Origin: an uncultured Nostocoides sp.
Lineage (GTDB): Bacteria > Actinomycetota > Actinomycetes > Actinomycetales > Dermatophilaceae
NCBI GenBank assembly: GCA_937873315.1
Contig: CALMQX010000036.1
Location: 25,457-89,456, forward strand
Direction of reading: 5' to 3'
Length of the DNA stretch: 64,000 nucleotides
Shown here: piece by piece, positions 58,216 to 64,000 of the stretch
How positions within the stretch are numbered: the stretch's first letter is position 1
Layout: the number at the start of each line of letters is the position of its first letter
Translations under genes and position numbers: made by a program
Notes under the pieces: generated by a model
Told to the model about the DNA's origin: nothing
Seen by the model: only the letters and a program-made list of their open reading frames with translations
Database searches by the model: none

Positions 58216-59076
58216 GTGAAACTCGCCCGCCTTGGGCCCGCCGGTCACGAGCGGCCAGTGGTCATCGTCGACGGGGTCGCCTTCGACCTCTCCCCCATCA
58301 CCACCGACATCGATGGGGCCTTCCTGGGCTCCGGTGGCGTGGACCAAGTCCGGGTGGCCCTGGCAGCTGGCACGCTGACACCCTTGGATGATGCCAATGA
58401 ACAACGGATCGGCGCCCCCATTGCGCGCCCCGGTGCCGTCTTGTGCATCGGGATGAACTACGCGGCACACGCTGAGGAGAGCGGGTCAGCCCCACCCACG
58501 GTTCCGGTCCTCTTCCTCAAGGTTCCCAATACGGTGGTGGGACCGAACGACGAGGTGACCATTCCCCGGGGTTCTCAGAAGACGGACTGGGAGGTGGAAT
58601 TGGGCGTCGTCATCGGGCGGCAGACCTCCTACCTCGACTCCCCCGAGCAGGCCCTCGATCACATCGCGGGCTTCGTGGCCGCCAATGACCTCTCTGAGCG
58701 GACCTTTCAACTCGAGGTTTCCGGCGGGCAGTGGAGCAAGGGGAAGATTTCACCGGGATTCAGCCCGCTCGGGCCGTGGTTGGTCACCCCGGATGAGGTC
58801 GATCATCAGAACCTGCGGCTGCGAAGCTGGGTCAACGGCGAGCCGCGGCAAGACTCCTCCACCGCGGACCAGATCTTCAACGTCGCCACGATCATCCACC
58901 ACTTGAGCCAGTTCGTGACCCTGGATCCGGGTGACCTGGTGCTCACCGGGACCCCTGAGGGAGTGGCGCTCTCTGGGCGCTTCCCCTACCTTCAGCCCGG
59001 CGACATCGTCGAGATCGAGATCGAAGGACTCGGCCATCAACGCCAGCACTTCAATGCCTTTGCGGGGCAACGATGA
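58216..59076 (+). CDS. Fumarylacetoacetate hydrolase family, 2,4-diketo-3-deoxy-L-fuconate hydrolase
   Basis: 286 residues. FAH fold with CIGMNYAAHAEESG, VGPNDEVTIPRGSQKTDWEVELGVVIG, FVAANDLSERTFQLE, GQWSKGKISPGFSPLGPWLV, DLVLTGTPEGVALSG. In the oxidative fucose pathway this enzyme splits 2,4-diketo-3-deoxy-L-fuconate into pyruvate and L-lactate. Start GTG 58216 follows GAGGAG. It is divergent from fuconate dehydratase and overlaps the dehydrogenase gene by 4 bp. Confidence 0.88.
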   Translation: MKLARLGPAGHERPVVIVDGVAFDLSPITTDIDGAFLGSGGVDQVRVALAAGTLTPLDDANEQRIGAPIARPGAVLCIGMNYAAHAEESGSAPPTVPVLFLKVPNTVVGPNDEVTIPRGSQKTDWEVELGVVIGRQTSYLDSPEQALDHIAGFVAANDLSERTFQLEVSGGQWSKGKISPGFSPLGPWLVTPDEVDHQNLRLRSWVNGEPRQDSSTADQIFNVATIIHHLSQFVTLDPGDLVLTGTPEGVALSGRFPYLQPGDIVEIEIEGLGHQRQHFNAFAGQR

Positions 59077-59825
59077 GCACCTTCACCGACCTGGTGGCCA
59101 TCGTGACGGGTGGGGCCTCAGGAATCGGGGCTGCGGTGGCAGCAGAGTTGCTGGCGCAGGGCGCCCAGGTCGCGGTGTTCGACCTGCACCCCGACAATCT
59201 CCCGGAGGGGGCCATCCCGGTTGCGGTCGACGTCACCGACGATGACGAGGTGATCGTCGGGGTCGAGCATGTGGTGAACAGCTTTGGCCGCCTGGACATC
59301 CTCATCAACAACGCGGGAATCGGCGCGCAAGGAACCGTTGAGGACGGAACTGACGATCAGTGGCACCGGGTCTACGACGTCAACGTGCTGGGAACCGTCC
59401 GCATGAGCCGGGCCGCGATGCCGCACCTGCGCCGTTCTCCCGCGGCCGCCATCGTCAATGTGGCCTCGGTTGCCGCGACCACCGGGCTTCCGCAACGCGC
59501 GCTCTACAGCGCCACGAAGGGTGCCGTTCAGGCACTCACTCTGGCGATGGCGGCGGATCACGTTCGGGAAGGCATACGGGTGAACTGCGTGAACCCCGGC
59601 ACCGTCGAGACTCCGTGGGTGACCCGCCTGCTTGAGAGCTCCACTGACCCGCTCGCCGAGCGAGCCGCGCTCGAGGCCCGGCAACCCCATGGCCGTCTCA
59701 TCACGGCACAAGAGGTCGCTGCGGCGGTGGCGTACCTCGCGAGCCCACAATCTGGATCCACCACAGGTACGGCGCTCGCGGTCGATGGCGGAATGGCGCA
59801 CCTGCGGCTGCGGCCGACCTCCTAA
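59073..59825 (+). CDS. SDR-family 2-keto-3-deoxy-L-fuconate dehydrogenase
   Basis: 250 residues, classical short-chain dehydrogenase: NAD site VTGGASGIGAAVA, NNAG in ILINNAGIGAQG, catalytic Ser in VNVASVAA and YxxxK in ALYSATKGAV, C-terminal TGTALAVDGGMAHL. In the pathway it oxidises the C4 hydroxyl of 2-keto-3-deoxy-L-fuconate. The substrate is assigned from its neighbours. ATG overlaps the previous stop by 4 bp. Confidence 0.88.
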   Translation: MSTFTDLVAIVTGGASGIGAAVAAELLAQGAQVAVFDLHPDNLPEGAIPVAVDVTDDDEVIVGVEHVVNSFGRLDILINNAGIGAQGTVEDGTDDQWHRVYDVNVLGTVRMSRAAMPHLRRSPAAAIVNVASVAATTGLPQRALYSATKGAVQALTLAMAADHVREGIRVNCVNPGTVETPWVTRLLESSTDPLAERAALEARQPHGRLITAQEVAAAVAYLASPQSGSTTGTALAVDGGMAHLRLRPTS

Positions 59826-59843
59826 GCGAAGTACTGTGCGCGC

Positions 59844-60554
59844 ATGGGGTTGACCGATACCGCGATCGAGCGGATCAAGGCGATGATCGTCGACGGCCGC
59901 CTCAAGCCAGGTGACCGGCTCCCTCGTGAGGCCGACCTTGCCGAGCAACTCGGGATCTCACGCGGCTCTCTTCGAGAGGCTGTTCGGGCGTTGTCGTTGA
60001 TGCGGGTCCTCGATGTGCGCCAGGGCGACGGGACCTATGTCACCAGCCTTACCTCGGCACTCCTTCTCGAGTCCATGGCCTTCGTCATCGACCTGCACCA
60101 GGACAACAACGTTCTCGATCTCTTCGAGGTCCGCCGGGCGCTGGAGCCGCTGGCCGCAGAGAAGGCCGCACTGCGGATGACGGCCGAACAGGGAGCTGCG
60201 CTGATGGCCCATGTCGAAGCCATCTCGACGACCAGCGATATCGATGCCGTCGTCGAGAATGACCTGGTCTTTCACCGCACCATTGCCGAGGCCGCTGGCA
60301 ACCCGGTGCTCTCCTCGCTGATCGAGGGAGTTGCCCATCGAACCTTTCGGGCACGGTTGTGGCGTGGCCTTGACCAGGAGGACGCCCTTGAGCAAACGAT
60401 ACGTGAGCATCGAGCGATTGCGAGAGCCATCGTCGACGGCAACCCGGTCCTCGCGCGTACCTTCAGCATTGCCCATATCGCCGGAATCGAGAACTGGATT
60501 CGTCACGCTCGCGATGAGGGTCGGCTCGGCCCAGGGGGAGTTTCGGGGACCTAG
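59844..60554 (+). CDS. GntR-family (FCD) regulator of L-fucose catabolism
   Basis: 236 residues: a winged HTH (residues ~8-65, GDRLPREADLAEQLGISRGSLREAVRAL) followed by an FCD effector domain (FEVRRALEPLAAEKAAL, NDLVFHRTIAEAAGNPVL, EHRAIARAIVDGN) with the metal-binding His positions expected for FCD. It probably binds the palindromes at 58093-58126. Start ATG 59844 has a TACTGT -10-like box 6 bp upstream, so a separate leaderless transcript is possible. It overlaps the convergent lactonase gene by 4 bp. Confidence 0.88.
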   Translation: MGLTDTAIERIKAMIVDGRLKPGDRLPREADLAEQLGISRGSLREAVRALSLMRVLDVRQGDGTYVTSLTSALLLESMAFVIDLHQDNNVLDLFEVRRALEPLAAEKAALRMTAEQGAALMAHVEAISTTSDIDAVVENDLVFHRTIAEAAGNPVLSSLIEGVAHRTFRARLWRGLDQEDALEQTIREHRAIARAIVDGNPVLARTFSIAHIAGIENWIRHARDEGRLGPGGVSGT

Positions 60555-61402
60555 TCGCTCAGCCTGTAGGCCCGCATGGCGGCACCACCCCAGATGGCAG
60601 CTTGCTCGCCGGCGCTGAGTGGGGCGACCAACTCCTCGGTCAGCGCCACCACCTCGTGGTAACTAGCCCTCAAGAGGGCTACCGGCCAGTCAGAACCGAA
60701 CATGACTCGGTCTGGCCCAAAGGCCTCGAACACCCACTCGGCATACGGGCGGATCTGGGCGATGGACCATGCATCGCTCGCCTCAGTGACCAGCCCCGAG
60801 AGTTTGCAGGTGACCGAGGGTTCGCCGGCCAGCTCGGTGATCAAGGACTGCCAGGGTTGGAGCTCGCCGCTCGCGATGGGCGGCTTGGCGGCGTGGTCCA
60901 GGACCCAGTTCATGTGGTCGACCCGGCGGGTGGCCTCGATGGCGGCGGGTAGTTGGTGTGGGAGGACAAGGAGGTCGAAGGCCAGCCCAGCGTCCGCGAC
61001 AGCCCGAAGGCCCGCAAGGACGTCCTCACGGATCAACCAATTGGGGTCGGGCTCTAGCTGCACTTGATGACGGACGGCCACCAAATGATCGCCGCCAGGC
61101 AATGCACGCAACTCGGCAAGGCGATCGGCTACGTCGAAGGCGGTCAGGTCAACCCAACCAACGACCCCCCGAATGGTCGGGTCCTGCGCCGCAAGGGCGA
61201 GGAACTCGCCGGTCTCCGGGCCGACATTGATCGTCTCGACGAGGATCGTGCCACCAATCTCATTGGCCTGCAGGAGAGGTGCGAGATCATCCATGCGGAA
61301 CGAACGATCCAATACGGGGAATTCATTGGTCCACCCTTGAGGGCGCACGTCGAGATCCCACAGATGATGATGAGCGTCGAGACGCACGTTGTCAGTCGAC
61401 AT
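60551..61402 (-). CDS. Amidohydrolase-family L-fucono-1,5-lactonase
   Basis: 283 residues of the COG3618 amidohydrolase type: LDAHHHLWDLD (metal HxH), IGGTILVETINVG, HQVQLEPDPNWL, LDHAAKPPIASGE, MFGSDWPVALLRASY. In this setting it opens L-fuconolactone to L-fuconate after the aldo-keto reductase step. It is transcribed after the mutarotase, overlapping it by 11 bp. Confidence 0.87.
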   Translation of the reverse strand: MSTDNVRLDAHHHLWDLDVRPQGWTNEFPVLDRSFRMDDLAPLLQANEIGGTILVETINVGPETGEFLALAAQDPTIRGVVGWVDLTAFDVADRLAELRALPGGDHLVAVRHQVQLEPDPNWLIREDVLAGLRAVADAGLAFDLLVLPHQLPAAIEATRRVDHMNWVLDHAAKPPIASGELQPWQSLITELAGEPSVTCKLSGLVTEASDAWSIAQIRPYAEWVFEAFGPDRVMFGSDWPVALLRASYHEVVALTEELVAPLSAGEQAAIWGGAAMRAYRLSD

Positions 61403-61715
61403 GGAAGACCTCCTCCATCGGAGCCCACTGCTCTCCGTCAGGGGTTTCGGGCAGCCGTTCTTGGCAGGGGTCGGTCAACTGCCACCACTGCTGGGTCGTC
61501 GGGTCTTGCGCCATCCGCGCCATGTCGCCCGCAAAGTCCTCCCCGACATACTCGAAGTACGAGAAGAGCACCCCGTCGCGCAGGAAGATTGTGTAGTTGC
61601 GGATATTGCTCGCCGAGATCTGTGCCAGCACTTCCGGCCAGACCGCGGCGTGCAACTCTCGGTACCGGGCCTCCATCTCGGGGCGTAGCCGGATGACCGA
61701 ACCGTACCGATGCAT
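61392..61715 (-). CDS. L-rhamnose/L-fucose mutarotase family protein
   Basis: 107 residues of the RhaM/DUF718 family: MHRYGSVIRLRPEMEARYRE, HAAVWPEVLAQISASNIRNY, LFSYFEYVGEDFAGDMARMA, WWQLTDPCQERLP. The enzyme equilibrates sugar anomers; beside the other genes L-fucose is the likely substrate. Start ATG 61715 follows GGAGG. It leads a two-gene leftward operon with the lactonase. Confidence 0.9.
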   Translation of the reverse strand: MHRYGSVIRLRPEMEARYRELHAAVWPEVLAQISASNIRNYTIFLRDGVLFSYFEYVGEDFAGDMARMAQDPTTQQWWQLTDPCQERLPETPDGEQWAPMEEVFHVD

Positions 61716-62040
61716 GCTTTCCTCCAGCGAACAGTAGACAGGCCACGCAAAGAACACGCCGTGAACCCCTGCCTGGGTATCGCACCTCATCGGCTACGCC
61801 AGCCTACTGCCACACCACAACTCGCGTCAGCACCCTGCTCACATCGCGGGCTGATCGGTACTGACCGCGAGCAAGGGTAGGCCAGTACTCAACCTCACTC
61901 ATCCTGGTACTCAATCGGCCCCAACAGGCGTGGTCGGCCCGCGTAAGAGGAGAACTGACTGCCAAACTGGGGGGTGCCAGGGCCTCGCCCAGCCCCCCAG
62001 TAGTCGAGTAGTCGTCCGATCCACTCCGGAGGTCTTTGTC
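61716..62040. other. 325-bp divergent intergenic region
   Basis: It must hold the leftward mutarotase promoter and the rightward lipoprotein promoter, but I find no convincing -35/-10 pair. The visible structure is a 9-bp hairpin at 61966-62001 and a short direct repeat (GTACTCAA, ~20 bp apart near 61890-61915). No ORF with a ribosome site. Confidence 0.4.
61966..62001. other. GC-rich hairpin upstream of the lipoprotein gene
   Basis: ACTGGGGGG (61966-61974) pairs with CCCCCCAGT (61993-62001). An inner GGG/CCC pair is also possible. It ends 27 bp before the GGAGG ribosome site. It could be a leader attenuator or a terminator; no upstream rightward gene needs one. Confidence 0.4.
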
Positions 62041-62529
62041 GTGTCCGTGCGTGTGCTTGCCCTGACCCTGACGGTTATAGCGTTGGGCGCCTGCTCGAGT
62101 GGCTCGACCAGCCCGAGCACCTCGAACACGACCACGTCGGCAGCGAGCTCTACCGAGATCACGCCGACGCCTACCCCGACGCCGTCCTCGTCCACACCCA
62201 CGACGGAACCCGGCCCTGATCTGAGCGGACTGAAGACGTACGGCACCTCATCACCGGAGTGCGCAGCGATCAGTTCCATCCTTGCGGGCGCGACCACCAT
62301 CGGCGCCAAGGCAAATACCGGCAAGGTCACGCAGGCGGACCTCGACGCCACCTTCACCGCCGATGCGATCAAGGCCGTGCCCGCTGCGGCCGCACCGCTA
62401 GTTGACGCCATGCAGGCTGTGAGTTCGAAAGTCGTCGGCATGGATGCCACAGCTGCGCTGGAGCATCTCCCGGAGTTCAGCACAGCCCTGGGCAACTTGA
62501 CCGACGCGTCGATGAAGATCTGCGGCTGA
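62041..62529 (+). CDS. Secreted lipoprotein of unknown function
   Basis: 162 residues. A lipoprotein signal (VRVLALTLTVIALGACSSGS) ends in the lipobox LGAC, then a Ser/Thr/Pro linker (residues ~20-60), then an Ala-rich helical domain with cysteines in SSPECAAISS and near the end (MKICG) that could form a disulfide. GTG 62041 follows GGAGG at 62028-62032. No family recognised. A 16-bp tandem duplication covers its stop codon. Confidence 0.7.
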   Translation: MSVRVLALTLTVIALGACSSGSTSPSTSNTTTSAASSTEITPTPTPTPSSSTPTTEPGPDLSGLKTYGTSSPECAAISSILAGATTIGAKANTGKVTQADLDATFTADAIKAVPAAAAPLVDAMQAVSSKVVGMDATAALEHLPEFSTALGNLTDASMKICG

Positions 62530-62544
62530 GAAGATCTGCGGCTG
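62514..62544. repeat. 16-bp tandem duplication at a gene end
   Basis: GAAGATCTGCGGCTG occurs twice in a row with a one-base separator, at 62514-62528 and 62530-62544. The first copy contains the stop of the lipoprotein gene, so the second looks like a recent slippage event in non-coding DNA. Confidence 0.75.
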
Positions 62545-62554
62545 GGCTGTCCCA

Positions 62555-62896
62555 CTAGGACTGCCGGGGCCCCTCGCGCTCATATTCACGAAGAGCGTTC
62601 TCGCCCAAGGCCGCGACGAAGGCGGCTACGATCCCCATCCCGGTGATGAGGAAACCCATCGTGAACACCTTCGAGAGATCGGTTGTGGGCGAGAAGTCGC
62701 CGTAGCCGACAGTGGTCAGAGTCGCGACCGAAAAATACAGCGCGTCCAGCCATCGCCAATGCTCGACCAGGTGATAGAACACCATGCCGACGATCAGTTG
62801 CACGCCCAGCACGCCGGCAATTGCGCGGCCTTGCTGGTCGAGCATGGTTGCTCGAAGCGCGCGGAGTATCAGTAGTGGTCTGCGACTGGTCGCCAT
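62555..62896 (-). CDS. Two-helix potassium channel (ion transport 2 family)
   Basis: 113 residues: helix 1 (AGVLGVQLIVGMVFYHLVE), pore helix and selectivity filter LYFSVATLTTVGYGDFSPTT, helix 2 (VFTMGFLITGMGIVAAFVAAL). TVGYGD is the canonical K+ filter. A short N-terminal basic segment and no ligand domain make it a minimal KcsA-like subunit. Start ATG 62896 is chosen because it clears the LtrA stop; ATG 62917 would add seven residues and overlap it. Confidence 0.87.
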   Translation of the reverse strand: MATSRRPLLILRALRATMLDQQGRAIAGVLGVQLIVGMVFYHLVEHWRWLDALYFSVATLTTVGYGDFSPTTDLSKVFTMGFLITGMGIVAAFVAALGENALREYEREGPRQS

Positions 62897-62912
62897 GGGT
62901 CGATCGTAGAAC

Positions 62913-64000
62913 TCACGCATCGGCCGGGCTGTCATGGCGCGTGAACAGGTCGGTATGCCTGGCAAGGGCCACGAAGAGCGAGAACCAGACAACGGCGTGA
63001 ATGAGAAACAGCAGGAGAGCCAAGAGCCACGGGGCTGGCATCAGGACACCGACCACCAGGGACGCCACGACCCCAGCGGAAAGCAGTCGACGTGCCAGCG
63101 GCATGACCGCACGATGCTGCTCGTCGGGATAGTCGATGAGCAGGGTGATGAGGGCGATCAGCAAGAGCAGGGCAGCCGAGGAACCGGCAAGCAGCCATCC
63201 GGATCCCACGGGCGCATGGTCCTGCGAGGCGTGCGCAATGAGGCCGACCATGCCAGCTCCGGCGCCGGCGATCACCATGGTTAGCGGCAGATGGAGCAGC
63301 ACCCAGGGAAGGAATGCCCGATAGGTGGCCCGCGGGGGCCTGCGGCCGATCAGATCGAAGTAGTTCCACCAAAAGCCGAAGCCGACCCCGAGGGCCAGCA
63401 GGGCGGTACCGATGACGACGAATCCGCGGTTGGTTTCGTTGATGCCGTTGACCACCCCAACCACCAATTCGCCGAGAGTGATGATCGTGAGCAGCCCGAA
63501 GCGCTCGGCCATCGACTCGGTGGGCACCAGGCCCAGGGGGCGATCAAGCGGATGACGAACGTCGAGCATGGGGACCAGTACATTGAGCACCGCCACACCC
63601 ACCCAGATCACGAACCTCCACTCATCGATGAAGGCGCTGGCCAGCATGAGCGTGGCGCTGACCACCAGCATCGCGATGTAGCGACCGGCGATCCGCCGGT
63701 ACATCGGGATCACGTCGTAGTAGCGCACCGTGTTCCACTGCCAGGCGATCCACGCGAGGAGGACCGTGTAGGTCACCGCGAAGTTAGTGCCGTCCGTCGT
63801 CGTGGCGTGCGCGGTAAAGACCGCGAGGACAACCAGGATCCCCATCTGGCCGAAGATGTTTCCGCGGCCACGGCCATCCTCGCGGCCATGGCCCTCGTGG
63901 TGCAGCGATCCGTTGAGCCAGGCAATCCAGATTAGCGAAAACACCACGACGAAGTCCGCGAGCCCGGACCAGCTCGGATGCGCCGCAAGGGTGTGCGCCA
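62913..64000 (-). CDS. LtrA-family membrane protein, partial (N-terminus outside window)
   Basis: The frame runs open to base 64000, so the gene starts to the right of the window; ~362 residues are visible. About ten membrane helices, with WIAWLNGSLHHEGHGREDGRGR near the visible start, ESMAERFGLLTIITLGELVVG in the middle (the LtrA/low-temperature-requirement signature ExxxERFGLxxIIxLGE) and WWNYFDLIGRRPP. Function unknown. The K+ channel gene follows 16 bp downstream. Confidence 0.85.
   Translation of the reverse strand, partial: AHTLAAHPSWSGLADFVVVFSLIWIAWLNGSLHHEGHGREDGRGRGNIFGQMGILVVLAVFTAHATTTDGTNFAVTYTVLLAWIAWQWNTVRYYDVIPMYRRIAGRYIAMLVVSATLMLASAFIDEWRFVIWVGVAVLNVLVPMLDVRHPLDRPLGLVPTESMAERFGLLTIITLGELVVGVVNGINETNRGFVVIGTALLALGVGFGFWWNYFDLIGRRPPRATYRAFLPWVLLHLPLTMVIAGAGAGMVGLIAHASQDHAPVGSGWLLAGSSAALLLLIALITLLIDYPDEQHRAVMPLARRLLSAGVVASLVVGVLMPAPWLLALLLFLIHAVVWFSLFVALARHTDLFTRHDSPADA

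Noticed and set aside
1..64000. tRNA, rRNA, prophage, transposase or integrase genes
   Set aside because: No matching sequence blocks or protein motifs were found. The gene order is continuous metabolic DNA without att-like duplications.

Overview
The window is high-GC, densely packed DNA with many GTG starts and long runs of genes joined by 4-bp ATGA/GTGA overlaps. Gene content points to an actinobacterium: an F420-dependent glucose-6-phosphate dehydrogenase next to an F420 biosynthesis guanylyltransferase, a PlsB / HAD-PlsC / wax-ester synthase row arranged as in mycobacteria, many TetR/IclR/GntR regulators, and at least one probable leaderless mRNA. A Micrococcales (Intrasporangiaceae-like) host is my guess and cannot be proved here. 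I see no rRNA, tRNA, CRISPR array, insertion sequence or phage gene. The sequence reads as chromosomal catabolic and lipid-metabolism territory.

Layout. 1-7.8 kb: two TetR regulators with divergent targets (a DUF4386 membrane protein and a quinone-oxidoreductase-like MDR enzyme), an ArsB/NhaD-type permease with a CBS partner, a Pr6Pr membrane protein, then fgd and fbiD. 7.85-13.6 kb: a sugar-type ABC operon (binding lipoprotein, enolase-superfamily acid-sugar dehydratase, two permeases, double ATPase) behind a clear promoter. 13.9-16.5 kb: a tandem GNAT protein, a repeat-bearing intergenic region, a secreted Gly/Gln-rich protein and a VOC protein.

16.6-33.7 kb: a quaternary-amine island. A leftward operon encodes BKACE, an L-carnitine dehydrogenase/thioesterase fusion, an acyl-CoA dehydrogenase, an NDP-forming acyl-CoA ligase and a CaiD-like hydratase. 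Beside it lie an IclR regulator with a second thioesterase, a TMADH-like flavoprotein, a Rieske oxygenase, a TetR regulator, a Dpp-type ABC transporter and its binding protein. Together these could take gamma-butyrobetaine or carnitine to glycine betaine and on to demethylated products. Three copies of one palindrome (TGGTANGRNCATRCCA) sit at the oxygenase/demethylase, TetR/permease and binding-protein promoters.

33.8-43.9 kb: small genes, then a five-gene leftward polyamine operon (agmatine deiminase, PotA-like, PotD-like, a fused PotB-PotC permease, TetR). It is divergent from a two-gene urease-like locus (fused gamma-beta, and alpha) that has no accessory genes and an altered active-site flap. 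I propose that this urease relative acts on N-carbamoylputrescine, the product of the deiminase; this is the most novel candidate system in the window.

44.1-53.1 kb: glycerolipid genes (plsB, HAD-plsC, WS/DGAT), a Tat-lipoprotein sulfatase, two unknown membrane proteins, a FUSC-like protein and a small DUF6855-like protein. 53.1-61.7 kb: a complete oxidative L-fucose pathway (mutarotase, dehydrogenase, lactonase, dehydratase, second dehydrogenase, hydrolase, GntR regulator). The lactate-utilisation genes lutABC are embedded in the same operon, matching the L-lactate that this pathway releases. 61.7-64 kb: a lipoprotein, a small K+ channel and a truncated LtrA-family protein.
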